This document shows positions 17,554 through 30,100 of a DNA stretch of 64,000 nucleotides, one piece after another. Below the pieces are notes generated by a model. It was not told where the DNA came from. It ran no database searches and was given only the letters and a program-made list of their open reading frames with translations. Made by a program: the position numbers and the translations under genes. The stretch is taken from assembly GCA_963210315.1 (NCBI GenBank), contig OY723285.1, forward strand, positions 2,108,001-2,172,000. Reading direction: 5' to 3'. Source of the stretch: Rhynchopus euleeides. Taxonomy: Eukaryota; Euglenozoa; Diplonemea; Diplonemida; Diplonemidae. Every line of letters begins with the position of its first letter. Position 1 is the stretch's first letter.

Positions 17554-18705
17554 ATGATACGATCGCGCACACCGCACGGCAGCGCCACTGCCGAGCTGCA
17601 GGAAGAGGTTGAATATCTGCAGAGCATCGATGAGATGTGCGGCCCCACCTGCAAGGTGCGGCACAGCCACGACGCGCCGTGCCTGCTGTGCGGGGAGCCG
17701 TGGCAGGCCCACACCGGGCACCACTGCCAGAACGGGCAGCGCGGCAGGTGGGCCCTACGCATGCGCCCCGCCACAGCCGCCCCGCCCCCCGCTTCCAGGA
17801 AGCGCCCCCACAAGCAGTGGGGCAACAAGCTGCTGCTGTGCGGCGGGGCCTGCGTCGCATCGGAGGACAGCCCCGTGTTCATCCTCATCACATGCATCAT
17901 CGTCGCCCCCCTGGCATTTTTCGAATACACCCAGGCGGGCTCCTTAGGCGTGCAGCTCACTGCTCTGCTGCTTGCAGCAGGGTCGCTCCTCTGCGGAGCC
18001 TGTGCGGTGTTGGTGGATCCGGGCATCGTGCCGGCGGAGCACGGCCCCCAGCCCCCCCCGCTGTTGCAGGAGCGGCGAGTCGGCACGCTGCTCCTCAACC
18101 CCGGGGATGAGGTGGTGGTGCTGGAGGGGGTGGAGGTGGTGAAGCGGTGGTGCAGCACCTGCGGGATGCACCGCCCCCTGCGGGGGGCCCACTGCCAGGA
18201 CTGCGATGTGTGCGTCGATGAGTTCGATCACCACTGCCCCGTCATCGGGTCGTGTGTGGGGATGCGGACCTTCCGCTTCTTCGCCGGGTTCCTCTGGTTC
18301 ACCTCCGTGCTGTCTTGGTGGGTGTCCTATTGGACCATCACCGATCTCATCTCACACTGGCCGAGGTATACGAAGCGGCGCAGCCAGCACCTCAGCACCA
18401 CACAGGCCGTGCAGATCGTTCTCCTCGTCTACAGCGGCTTCGTCGGGCTCTGCGTCGGGGTGTTCGGGATATTTTACTGCACCCTCACCTGCACCAACCA
18501 GACAGAGCGGGAGAACCTCCGCAACCTGTATGGGAAGGACCGCAACCCTTGGACACGGGGGTACTGCCTGAACTGGTTGTGCAGGCTGTTTGGCCCCTTG
18601 CCCCCTTCGCTGATGGCAGGCGTGCCGCAGGCGGGGACCCCGTCAGAGGGGGTGGATGGCGTGCCCCAGGATGCGGATGACGATGAGGACGACCTGCTCC
18701 TGTGA
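17554..18705 (+). CDS. DHHC-type protein S-palmitoyltransferase
   Basis: 383-residue integral membrane enzyme that transfers a fatty acyl group, normally palmitate, from acyl-CoA to cysteines of target proteins. The Cys-rich DHHC domain spans residues 197-243: C200-x2-C203, H213-C214-x2-C217, C220, then D225-H226-H227-C228, with C228 the expected acyl-accepting nucleophile. Four membrane segments are visible at about 107-126, 130-154, 242-266 and 284-311, plus the DPG motif (155-157) and a TTxE-like TNQTE (314-318) after the fourth. The DHHC block departs from the usual consensus (DHHCPVIGSCVG rather than DHHCPWVxNCVG). The N-terminus (29-58) has an extra Cys/His cluster (CGPTC, CLLCGEPW, HTGHHC) that may bind zinc. 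The C-terminal tail is acidic. ATG 17554 is chosen because it follows noncoding-like sequence; an upstream exon cannot be excluded. It probably acts on an internal membrane or the plasma membrane. Confidence 0.9.
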   Translation: MIRSRTPHGSATAELQEEVEYLQSIDEMCGPTCKVRHSHDAPCLLCGEPWQAHTGHHCQNGQRGRWALRMRPATAAPPPASRKRPHKQWGNKLLLCGGACVASEDSPVFILITCIIVAPLAFFEYTQAGSLGVQLTALLLAAGSLLCGACAVLVDPGIVPAEHGPQPPPLLQERRVGTLLLNPGDEVVVLEGVEVVKRWCSTCGMHRPLRGAHCQDCDVCVDEFDHHCPVIGSCVGMRTFRFFAGFLWFTSVLSWWVSYWTITDLISHWPRYTKRRSQHLSTTQAVQIVLLVYSGFVGLCVGVFGIFYCTLTCTNQTERENLRNLYGKDRNPWTRGYCLNWLCRLFGPLPPSLMAGVPQAGTPSEGVDGVPQDADDDEDDLLL

Positions 18706-19797
18706 GTGCGTTTCTCTGGTGTGTCGGGGCAGGGAAGCAGGAGGGGGCGGGGGCGGTTGGGGCCCACCCCCGCCGGCCTGCGTGATGTCTGTTGTGTGTC
18801 TTTGAGCACATTGCATGGTGCGTGCAAAACACAGGTGGAGGAGCCCACCGAGCCTGCTCCCCTCAGGGCCTCTAGCTTTTGTTCCAACAAAACAGCTTTC
18901 GGTAGCAACTGGGTTGTTGTCTCGTTTGCTGTCACTTTACGATTCAGCCAGGGGGAGGGGGGGGGGGACACAGATAGTTTTTGGCTGTGAAAGGGTGTCG
19001 CCCCCCCGACCCTGCTCCCCTCAGGGCCTCTAGCTTCATCGGGGGTGCGAGGACTCGAGGAATAGTCGCCCTCCACACAGCACCTTCGCCTCCACCTGTG
19101 TGTGACCCAGATCTGGATCTAGCCACCTGCCCATCCCTCTCTACACGTTTTATCTCCCCCCCCTCTCTCTCAATCGCCAGGTGCTGACATCCCATTTTGT
19201 TGTGTGCAGGTTCAGTTGCACCTGCACCTCTGCGGGTGATAAGGCTCCAACAACCGTGGGCAGCCGTTTTCGGGTGCTGCGGTGGCTCCCAAAGAAAGGC
19301 AACGGAAAAATTCACATCGGAGGAAAGGGGGGGCGGGGGGCGGTGGGAGCTGTGGATTCGCCCAACGTGGGGGGGGGGGGTGTGGGGGCAGGTTTCACAG
19401 TGGATTGCACACATGGGGTGTGGTGAGTGGGTATGTTTTGGTGCGGGATCCTGCGGCAGTTTTGGCATGGGAAAACATCACCACACTGGTGTGCTGCCCC
19501 CGAAAATCGTCGAGGAATGCAAGAGCGACGTGAAATTAGGCCCTCTCCAAACTGGCCGCCATCTGACAGTGTCTCTTATCCGATAAACTGAACACAAACA
19601 AAAAAAAATGTCCAATACAGCAGGGATGCTGGCGCGAGTTGCCCCACTATATTTGCCCGGATATTATGGCGCACAAACGAAACAGATGTGAACCCCGGCG
19701 GCAGACCACTCCCTTCCACCGCTCCACCTCCTCCCCCCACCAGCTTTGTGCGACGCTTCCGCAAGGAGCCAGACCCCGCTCTGCTGGTGTTTCACTT
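18706..19797. other. intergenic with a small inverted-repeat element
   Basis: 3' flank of the DHHC gene. It contains G-rich runs (18952-18967 and 19369-19380) and the element described at 18830-19100. The ORFs have no recognisable features. Confidence 0.5.
18830..19100. mobile_element. possible 271-bp MITE with 12-bp inverted ends
   Basis: CACAGGTGGAGG at 18830-18841 is mirrored exactly by CCTCCACCTGTG at 19089-19100. Inside, a 26-bp string containing GCTCCCCTCAGGGCCTCTAG occurs twice in direct orientation (18853-18878 and 19011-19036). I see no clear target duplication, so this is tentative. Confidence 0.4.
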
Positions 19798-20154
19798 CAG
19801 ACATACAACAACAGGGAAGGAGCTGCAGAAGCTTGAAGGCCACACCTCTCCTGTCTACTCCGTGACTGGCGCACCAGACGGATCGAAGATCATCTCAGGA
19901 TCTGATGACAAGAGCGTTCGTGTCTGGGATACATCAACAGGGAAGGAGCTGCAGAAGCTTGAAGGCCACACCTCTGCTGTCAACTCCGTGACTGTCACAC
20001 CAGACGGATCGAAGATCATCTCCGGATCTGACGACAACAGTGTTCGTGTCTGGGATACATCAACAGGAAAGGAGCTGCAGAAGCTTGACGGGCACACCTC
20101 TTGTGTCTACTCCGTAGCTGTCGCACCAGACGGGTCGAAGATCTGCTTTTTCAT
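19798..20154 (+). pseudogene. WD40-repeat gene fragment
   Basis: Three almost identical 126-bp units encode WD40 repeats (each with TGKELQKLEGHTS, PDGSKIISGSDD and SVRVWDTS). WD40 repeats form beta-propellers used as protein-binding scaffolds, normally with seven or so blades; here only two complete repeats and part of a third exist. The third breaks off after PDGSKI, then unrelated sequence follows, and element A copy 2 is inserted 13 bp further on. A possible splice acceptor (CACTTCAG, ending 19800) precedes the first repeat, but I cannot find an upstream exon. The near-identity of the units suggests recent amplification. Confidence 0.65.
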
Positions 20155-20166
20155 TCACTCTCGCAC

Positions 20167-20833
20167 CAGGTGTGTTTTTAATCCCCGGTCTTCCCAGCCA
20201 AAAACCCCCGATTCATCCCCGCTTTTTTCCAGCAAAAAACGGTACCCAACGTCCCTCCTCCCCAGTGTGGGGCCCTTGGTCTTGTACCAAATGGGTTCCT
20301 TCCACGGTTCCTCCCGCTCGCGCCATCCTCGGGTGCTGGAGGAAAACCCCAAAAAAACGGCTTTCGGGACCGTTATTCCGACGATACCCCCGATATGCCA
20401 GGTGAAACAGCCCAAGGACTTGCTGCGGTTACTAGACGGGCAAACACACGCTCCACGGGGGGTCCGGGGGGCGGAGCCCCCCAGCCGCCGGAGGCCACGG
20501 TAGTGAACATCTGTTCATTGTGGGCGTACAGATTCTGTGTGAGTTGGCTGCGTCCTCCTGAGGCTACCGGAGCTGTTGGATTCCTGACCTGATGGGAATC
20601 GAAGGACTTGGGTACGAGATATCCGCCACAGGGGGGTCTGGGGGGCGGAGCCCCCCAGCCGCCGGAGGCCACGGTAGTGAACGTCTGGCTCTTGGCTGGA
20701 AAAAAAGCCAGATTTTGGCTGGAAAAAAACCGGTTTTTTGCTGGAAAAAAAACCTGGTTTTGGCTGGAAAAAAACCGGAAAAAGGGCGGATGCCAAAAAG
20801 ACTCATCCTCATCCCCCACTAGAAATACACCTG
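20167..20833 (-). mobile_element. element A copy 2, uninterrupted (667 bp)
   Basis: Same family as 4767-7478 but in the opposite orientation and without the nested element, so it shows the empty site. It is flanked by CTCTCGCAC on both sides (20158-20166 and 20834-20842), a 9-bp target duplication. It has the same CAGGTGT...ACACCTG ends and the two GC-rich self-complementary blocks. Non-coding. It sits just after the WD40 fragment. Confidence 0.82.
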
Positions 20834-20842
20834 CTCTCGCAC

Positions 20843-20955
20843 CATCAAAATAAACCCCCCCCCCCCCCACCCCATCCACAGGGCGCTGACACAACACAGC
20901 AGAGCCACACTGCTGTTGCCTCAGGGCTTGCCCCTTTCTGTCACTCTCACCCCCC

Positions 20956-20988
<33 letters not shown>

Positions 20989-21106
20989 AGCGCCACCCCA
21001 TCGCTTTTGACCCCGCTGCTTCCCAGCACCACCCCCTCAGACCCGCTGCGCCAACCCCCCCACCCCCACACTGCGCCGTGCCTGGGGAGGCGTGCATGCT
21101 GTGACC
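20843..21106 (+). promoter_or_regulatory. probable promoter/5' UTR of the giant gene
   Basis: This 264-bp gap holds AATAAA near 20847, a C13 tract (20854-20866), another C17 tract (20950-20966) and a (CT)n run (20967-20989) before the ATG at 21107. No TATA box or other motif stands out. The pyrimidine tracts could also belong to an intron or a trans-splice acceptor. Confidence 0.35.
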
Positions 21107-24100
21107 ATGCCGTGCCGAGAAGGGTGGGGGGCGGGGAGAGCGCTGCTCTTCTGTGCTGCAGCCTCCCTGGCGTGCCGGGGTGCGTCTGCGGAGAACTGTG
21201 GCAATTTTGCGTGTTCCAACGGGTTTACCCTGATCCCGTTCCCGGCGACGGTGCAGTGCTCCGTGCAGGGGGCGAGCGTGTGTAGCGAGGCGGTGTGCTG
21301 TGTGGAGCAGAAGTGTGGCAGTGACGCGTCTGCCCTTCTCGCTGCAAACAACGTCGTGAACATCCCCGACCTGTCCGCATGCGATGCGGTGTCGGAGGGG
21401 TCGTGTGCCTCGACCTGCCTTGCCGGACACAGCAGCAGCGGCACGCCCGCCATCTCGTGCGTGTCCTCCAACACCTATGTGGTAACCAACCCCTGCACCG
21501 CCATCACCTGCCCCACGCCGTGGGGCGGCGCCCCAGCGCTGAACATCGACGTGCCGTCCGATGCCCTTCTTGCGACCTGCAGCACGGCGCTCGCAGCGGC
21601 CTGCCAGCTGGCCTGCAATGCGGGGTACACAGGCACGCCCACCCTCACATGCCAGAACAGCGGCGCGTTCGCGGTGAACGGTGTCTGCACCGAACAGTCC
21701 TGCGGCGGGTTTGCCCTCAGCACGGGGATGGTCGCCAGCACTTTCCCCACAGCCTGTGCGGTGACGGGGGGCACCGTGCTGGCTGGGGCACTGCGCCCCG
21801 TGACGCAGAACCAGTGCACGCTCGACTGTGCTGCGGGCTACACTCTGACCGGGTCGCAGGTGGTGGCGTGTGCTCCTGACGCGCTGACCCCGTCGACATC
21901 TCTGGCATGCACGGAGAAGGCGTGCAGCGCGTTCTCCATCCAGCCGGGTATGCTGCCGGGCACCGGTGCCGACCCCTGCACCATCGTCAACGGGAAGGTC
22001 GACACACTGCGCCCCGTGTCGGACCCCTCCTGCAACCTGGCCTGTGCCCCTGGGTACCAGGGGGGTGCTGCCGCCCTGTCGTGCTCCGCAGCAGCCCTGG
22101 CGCCGACCACCACTCTGACCTGCCCAGCGCTGCAGTGCACAACCGGGGCGAACGCGGTGACGCACACCACGGTGGGTGTGGTGAGGGCGCAGTCCACCGG
22201 GGAGACTGTGTCCATCGGCACCGACAACACAGTTCACACGCTGGTGGTTGACGCGGGGCACTACTGCACAGGCACACCCACGGTGATCTGCCCCACCGCG
22301 GGGGCGAATCGGTACAACGTGCAGGGCGTCACCTGCCAGGTCATCCGCTGTTCAGACGCCTTCACCGACTGGGATGCGCAGCACGTCGTTGCCGCGTCGA
22401 CCACAGCATGCGATGTCGCCACTGCGGCAGGCTGCCCTCTCGCCTGCGCCACAGGCTACAAGCAGGGGGCAGGCGTGCCCACCCTCACATGCACCGGGCA
22501 GGCCGCCTTTGGTGACACGGTGGGGACCTGGGCTGTGACGAACCCCTGCGTCCCCATCTCCTGCTCCTCTGCAGCGGCTGCCGCTGCGGCGGCAGCGGGG
22601 CGCGTGGTGCTGCCTGCATCCATCGCCCCCTGCGACACGGTGCCCGAGGGGTCGTGCGCCCTCACCTGCGGGTCGGGGTATACGCTGGGGCAGGCCGGCC
22701 CGCCGCAGCTGAAGTGCATCGCTGACGACACCTTCGAGTTGACCAACCACTGCACTGTGATGTGCTCCGACGTTGCGGGCCTGCAGATCACGGGGGGCGG
22801 TGTGGTGTCCACAGGGCTGTCCGCACCCACCACCACCACATGCGCCCAGGGCTCGGGGTATCTGCTTGTGCCCTCCTCCCACACGGTGTCGTGCAGCGCC
22901 CCGCCTGCAGGCGTCCCGCCCGATGCGTCGCGCGACTGCACTGCCGAGATGTGCTGCGTCGCGACCTGCGGGTTTGCGCCCTGCAGCGCCAGCCCCGGGT
23001 ACACCCTCAAGGCAGGATCCAACACGATACGCTGCAGTGGGGCTGCGCCCAGCACCTGCGCCGACCTGGTGTGCTGCAACAGCAAGACATGCAACCCCGC
23101 CAACGCGCCCACACTCTCGGGGGCCACCGTGTCGTGCGCGTCAGCCACCGGGCATAACCAGACCTGCGCCATCAGCCCGCAGCAGGGCTATGTCTGCAGC
23201 GGCGCCGTCACCTGCACTGCAAAGTCCTCCGACACAGGCATCTACGAGAACACAGTGTCGTGCGGGCTGGCGCAGTGCCCCCCTAACACAGGCCCGCCCC
23301 CTGCCTGCCTCTGCAGTGCTGGGTATGAGGGCACGCCGTCGTGGGGTGGCACGGCGTGGCTGCACCAGTGCGCCCCGAAGCAGTGTATGTGCACCAACAT
23401 CCCCAACTCCGAGAAGTACACCCAGGCGAACTCGCTGTGCGGCGAGACGGGGTCCTCTATCACCGTGGTGTGCAAGCAGGGTTTCACCGCCTCCGCCGAC
23501 ACCACGACGTGTGTCGGCACGTCCCTCACCTTCACCCCGGTCAGCTGCCAGGCACAGGCCTGCCCTGCAACGCGTGTTCTCAACTCTGAGCTGTACGACG
23601 CTGCCGACTCCATCACCGGCACCACGGGGTCCGCGCTCAGCGTCACCTGCAAGCAGGGCTATGTGGGTTCCGGTGACGGGTGCCCCGACACCTGCGGGGT
23701 GAAGTGCGACGGGTTCTTTTTCAACAGCATCGTGTGCAACGCCGTGGGCTGCCCTGCCAACAGCGCGCCCCCCGGCACCTGCGGGTGCAACGCGGGCTAC
23801 TCAGGGGTGACCCAATGGGACGGAGCCTCGCACGCCTGGGCGCATGCGTGCAGCGCGACGTGTGGGCTGTACACATGCTCTTCTGCGCAGTACACACTCA
23901 AGTCGCCCCCCAACTCGCACATCTGCGGTGCGAAGCCTTCGGACTGCACAGACGCGAAGTGCTGCAGGGGCGGCAGCGTGTCACCCACCTCGCTGATCAC
24001 ATCGGAGGACCGCGCGCGCGTCACCTTCACTGTGGTGCTCGTGAGCCAGCCGAGCAGCGATGTGACGGTCCCCCTCTCCTCGACGAACACGGCGGAGGTG

Positions 24101-27100
24101 CGCGTGCTGGGGACGAGCATCACCTTCACCTCCTCCAACTGGGACGTACCCCAGACGGTGACGGTGGAGGGAGTGCCGGACAGCACCGACGATGCCGACC
24201 AGTTGGTGGTTGTCACAACGGAGCCCTGCCGCACGACAGACCCAGACTACCAGGGGGTCAACTTGGAGGACGTGTCGGTCACCAACCTCAACCAGGACAC
24301 GCGTGATGTGCACGTCTCGCCGCGTGTGCTGCAGACGACGGAGGCAGGGGGGCAGGCCACCTTCTCGGTGGTGCTGACGACGCGCCCTGCCGCCGCCGTC
24401 ACAATCCCTGTCGCGGTGACGGATACGAATGAGGGGAGTGTGTCGGCAGCTCTGCTGGAGTTCACACCCGCCAACTGGAACATCAACCAGACGGTGGTCG
24501 TCACCGGGCTGGACGACAAGCAGGATGACGGCAACAAGGCGCACCGCGTCCTGCTGGGACCCGCCTCCAGCACAGACCAGAAGTACAACTCTCTGGCAGT
24601 CGGCTTCGTCAGTGTCACCAACGAGGACAACGACCAAGCGGGTGTGGACGTGTCGCCCACCTCTGGGCTGCAGACCACCGAGAAGGGCGGCACCGCCTCC
24701 TTCACAGTCAAGCTGCGCAGCCAGCCTGCTGCAGATGTGAAGGTGCCTCTCACGAGCAGCGCGCCTGAGGAGGGGACCGTGTCGGCCTCCTCGCTCACAT
24801 TCACACAGGCGACGTGGGACATTGCCCAGACCGTGGTGGTGCGCGGCGTGGACGACAGGATTGCAGATGGGGATGTGTTCTACCGCGCCATCACGGAGGT
24901 GTGCGTCAGCCCCGACTCGGCGTATGCAGGGCTCAATGCCGACGACGTCACGCTGGTTAACAAGGATGACGATGTTGTGGGGTACACCGTCACACCTGCG
25001 TCGGGGCTCGTCACGACGGAGAAGGGGGCGAGTGCGAGCTTCTCGCTGTCGCTGCGGTCGCAGCCGCTGGGGGAGGTTGTGGTGTCTGCCGTCGCCAACA
25101 GCGCAGAGGTTCTGGTGTCGCCCCCGCGCGTCGTGTTCTCCCCCAGCAACTTCTCCACCGCGCAGGTGTTCCGGGTGGTGGGGGCGGAGGACAAGATAGA
25201 CGACGGCGACCAGCCCTTCACCATCACGCTGTCGAGTGCCAGCAGCGACGCGGCTTACAACGGGAACCCCCCTGAGACGGTGTCGGGCACCAATGTGAAC
25301 GTCGACACGGCTGGCATCAATGTGAGGCAGAACACCACCGTGCTGACCACTACGGAGAAGGGCGGCGCCACAAACTACTCTGTGGTGCTGCGCTCTCTGC
25401 CTGCCTCACCTGTCACACTGACGCTGTCGGGCGACTCGTCAGAGGGCACCATTGACCCGCCCTTCTTGCGCTTCAACTCCCGCGACTGGAACATCCCACA
25501 GACAGTTGTCGTGACAGGCCGGGACGATGACATCGACGATGGTGATGTTATCTACGAGATCCAGTCGGTAGTGGGCAGCCTGGACCTGAAGTACGACAAA
25601 TTCGCTGTCCCCGCCGTGTCTGTCAAAAACACTGACGACGACGTCGGGGGCGTCACCGTCTCCCCGACAAGTGGCCTCTTCACTGCGGAGTACGGCGCCT
25701 CCGCCACCTTCACCGTTGTGCTCAACACGCAGCCGCAGAGCCAGGTGGAGATGACGCTGTCGACGAGCAACGCCAACGAAGGCAACGTGGCGCCCGCATC
25801 ACTCATCTTCTCCCCCATCGGCTGGGACACCCCACGCACGGTGCAGGTGTCGGGCGTGCAGGACACGCTGCAGGACGGCGATGTGCCGTACGCCGTGGCC
25901 TTCGCCCTCACCTCTGCAGGCGACCCCGTCTACAACAACCTGGTGGTGGGGGGCGTCGCCGTCACCAATCTCGACGACGACACACCCGGGATCATCATCA
26001 CACCCAACGACGGGCTGGTCACTTCGGAGCAACCTGGCTCCCCCCCTGCCACCTTCACGGTGCGCCTCCGCAGCGCACCCACTGCGGATGTGACGGTGCC
26101 CCTTGTCACGGATGAGACGGAGGCGTCGCTGTCGCCAGCGGCTGTGACCTTCACTGCCAATGACTGGAGCACTCCCAAGACGGTGTCTGTTTCAGGTGTG
26201 GACGACAAGGTGGTGGACGGGAATGTCTCCTACGCCATCGCCAGCCAGCAGGCGCAGAGCGCCGACTCGAAGTACCGAGGGCTGGTGGGGCCGGATGTGC
26301 TGGCGGTGAACATCGACGATGATGTCGCAGGGCTGACCATCTCCCCAGAGGGTGTCGTGGCCACATCGGAGTCGGGAGCATCCGCAGAGGTCGTGGTGGC
26401 GCTCAGCAGCAAGCCCACTGCGGAGGTGAGCGTGCAGTTTGCGGGGGATACGATGGAGGTGTCCTTCAGCCCCACATCGATGGTGTTCTCGGTGGATGCC
26501 TACAGCACCCCGCAGACGCTGACGGTGAGGGGGGTGGACGACGACACCGTTGACGGGGATATGGCGCACACCATCATCATGAGCACAGGGCTCAGCCTCG
26601 ACCCCATCTACCGGGTCCTGCCGCCGCTGGAGCTGCAGGGTGTCAACGCCGACAACGACGCGGCGGGTGTGGTGGTCTCCCCCATGGCAGTGGCGGTGTC
26701 TGAGTCGGGCACCCAGGCCACGCTGTCGGTGGTGCTGACGAGCCGCCCGCTGCGCAGCGTGTCGTTCACCGCCACCAGCACCAACACACGGGAGGGGGGT
26801 GTATCCCCCGCAGCGCTGTCCTTCGAGCCGGTCGCCTGGAACGTACCCCAGGTGCTGACCGTGACAGGTGTTGACGACGACGTGGATGATGGGAACGCCA
26901 CGTGGTCTGTTGTGCTGGCGGTCGCCAGCTCCGACACGGCGTATGTCGGCGTGGCGGACACGGTGGTGTCTGTGGTGACGATGGACGACGACACGGCGGG
27001 TGTACACATCGACCCCACAGAAGGGCTTGTCACCACGGAGGCTGGCGGGAAGGCGACGTTCGCCCTGAAGCTCAACACGAAGCCCAGCGACGATGTGACG

Positions 27101-30100
27101 CTGACCCTGGAGAGCGGCAACACGCAGGAGGGTTCCGTGCAGCCGGGCACTGTTGTGTTCACACGGGAGAACTGGAACATCGCGAGGACTGTGACAGTCA
27201 CAGGGGAGGACGACAGCATCGACGACGGGAATGTGACGTACTCTGTGACGGCAAAGCCCGCCGTCAGCAACGACCCGCGGTACGATGGGCACCAGAGCCA
27301 GAGCGTGCGGTTGGTCAACCTCGACGACGACACTGTGGGTGTGGTGGTGTCCCCCACCGTCGGGCTGCTGACAAGGGAGCGGGGCGATACCGCTGTGTTC
27401 AGCGTGCGGCTCAACTCGCAGCCGACCTCTGGGGTCAGCCTCACCTTCAGCAGCTCCGACACGACGGAGGGCGTGGTGCCGTCCCCCCTGGTCATCTTCT
27501 CCCCGGGCAACTGGGACACGCCTCGCAACGTGACGGTGCGCGGGGTAGACGATCCAAATGACGACGGCAACATCGACTACATCGTGTCCTTCACGTCTGT
27601 GTCAGGCGACGTGGGCTACAACAATCTCGCCTCTGTGAATGCGAGCATCACCAACGTGGATGACGACGTGCCCGGCATCACCGTCGCCCCGTCGACAGGG
27701 CTGCAGGTCACAGAGGCTGGTGGGACCGCAGAGTTCGTCGTTGTGCTCGACAGCATGCCGGAGGCAGATGTGAGCGTTGGGCTCTCCAGCACTGCGCCCT
27801 TAGAGGGGAAGGTGAGTCCCGCCTCGCTGGTGTTCCGTGCAGCCACGTGGGACACGCGGCGCACCGTCACCGTCACCGGTATGAATGATGACGTGGATGA
27901 CGGGGACATCGCCTTCACGATTGTGACGACTGCTTCCGAGAGTGCCGACAAGGAGTACAACGGTCTGGTTGTGGCGGATGTTGCAGTGACCAACATGGAT
28001 GACGACGGTGCGGCAGTTGTCATCTCCCCGACGGAGGGGCTGACGACCAGCGAGAGTGGCAGCACAACGACCTTTGGCGTCAAGCTGCAGACAGAGCCGA
28101 CAGGCGACGTGTCTCTCACGCTTGCCTCCAACGATGTGACGGAGTGCTCCGTCATGCCGTCGAAGCTGTCCTTCTCCCCGACCAACTGGTCTGTGCCGGT
28201 GACGGTGCTGGTGTCGGGTGTCGACGATGCAGAAGACGACGGGGATATCACAGTGGTGATCTCCACCAGCGCTGCCATCAGCTCCGACCCGAAGTACGAC
28301 GGCGTCAACGCCAACGACCTGCAGGTTGTGAACCGCGACAACGACACGGCTGGGGTGACGGTGTCGCCACGCTCCGGCGTGTTCACAAGCGAGAACGGGT
28401 CGACTGCGATGTTCACAGTCGTGCTGCAGAGCCGCCCGACTGCAGATGTCACCATTCCGCTCTCCAGCAGCAACACGGCGGAGGGCACCGTGTCACCAGG
28501 GCAGCTGACCTTCACACCTGCCTTCTGGGATGTCCACCAGACGGTCACCGTCACGGGGGCTGACGACGATGCATTCGACCGTGACCAGGTGTTCTTCATC
28601 GTGACGGGGGACACCAGCAGCACCGACCCGCTATACAACGACCTGACGGTGCCGGATGTGCAGTGTGTCAACCTCGATAACGACAACGCGTCTGTCGTGG
28701 TGTCGCCCACAGAGGGGCTCGTGGTGCCTGAGGACGGGTCGCAGACCGCCTCCTTCACGGTGGTGCTGACAAGCCGCCCTACGGCCGATGTGACTATCGG
28801 GGTCGAGAGCCACGACCTCACCGAAGGCACGGTGTCGCCTGCGCAGATCGTCTTCTCTGCAGCCTCGTGGAGCACCCCTGCCAGCGTGACCGTCACAGGG
28901 GTGGACGACCAGATCAGCGACGGCAACATGCGCTTCATTGTGGGGGTGCTGCCCGCCGTCAGCAGCGACGAGGCGTACAACGGGGACAACGGGTACGATG
29001 TGCTCGTGACCAACCGCGACGACGACACGGTCGGGCTTGCCGTATCCGTCACACAGCTGCGCACGTCGGAGGGGTCGACTGCGTCGTTCACCGTGCAGCT
29101 GCAGAGCCAGCCCACGGCAGGTGTGCACCTGGAGCTGAGCAGCAGCGACCTGACGGAGGTGTCTGTCTCCCCCGAGACGACCCTCTTCACGCAGAGGAAC
29201 TGGCAGCGCCCCGTCACCGTCAACGTGTCCGGCGTGTACGACAACGTCGTGGATGGGAACCGCCGCTACAACGTATTCCTCGCACTCGTCACGAAGGACC
29301 CTGCGTACAGCAGGCTGCAGGTCATCTCTGTCCCAGGGGTGAATGAGGACATGGTGAACGAGTGCTACTCAGCGGAGCAGGTGTGCTCTCGGGCGGGCCA
29401 GGTGTGCAACGACACGTCGATGTCCTCCGAGTCTGTGCGGGACTTCGTCTGCCAGTGCGCCGGGTCTGCGAAGGGCTCAGCCCGTGGGGGTGTGGCGTCC
29501 TGCACCTATCTCGACGACTGTGTGGACAACGGCATCTCGTGCAGCAATGCAGGGCAGATGTGCGTGGACCCCGACATCACACGCACAGACGACTGGCGCT
29601 GCGAGTGTACCCCACCCCAGCAGTCTGTGGGCACGCAGGGGCGCCTCTCGAAGTGCATCCTGGACGAGTGCACCACAGTGGGGCGCGCGTGTGAGGCGGC
29701 AGGGCAGGCGTGCCGCGACCCCAACACCTCGCCCTCGTCGCTGGGGGACTGGCTGTGTGAGTGCAAGCTGCCCGACACAGGGTCCGACACAGCGCGCATC
29801 GCAGCCTGTGTGCCTGCAGGGGAGTGCGGCACATACAGCACGACGTGCGGCGCAGGGCAGCACTGCCTGGATCCGAACGACGCAGTGGCAGGCGACTGGA
29901 TGTGTGTCTGCGATCTGCCCTTCAGCGGCTCCGCCCCACGTGCCTCGGCGCAGTGCCAGCTTGACGAGTGCCAGCTGCACGGAAGCGTCTGCAACGCTGC
30001 AGGCCAGACCTGTGCGGACCCCAACCTGCTGGAGCGTGGCGACTGGACTTGCTCCTGCATCGGGCTGCGTGTCAGTGGGACGGCGGTGGCGATGTCGGCG

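Noticed and set aside
21092-21106. GTG start giving five extra residues for the giant protein
   Set aside because: ATG 21107 opens directly into a good signal peptide; several apparent ORF starts here (also at 8182 and 46881) use GTG or TTG and are not believable eukaryotic starts.
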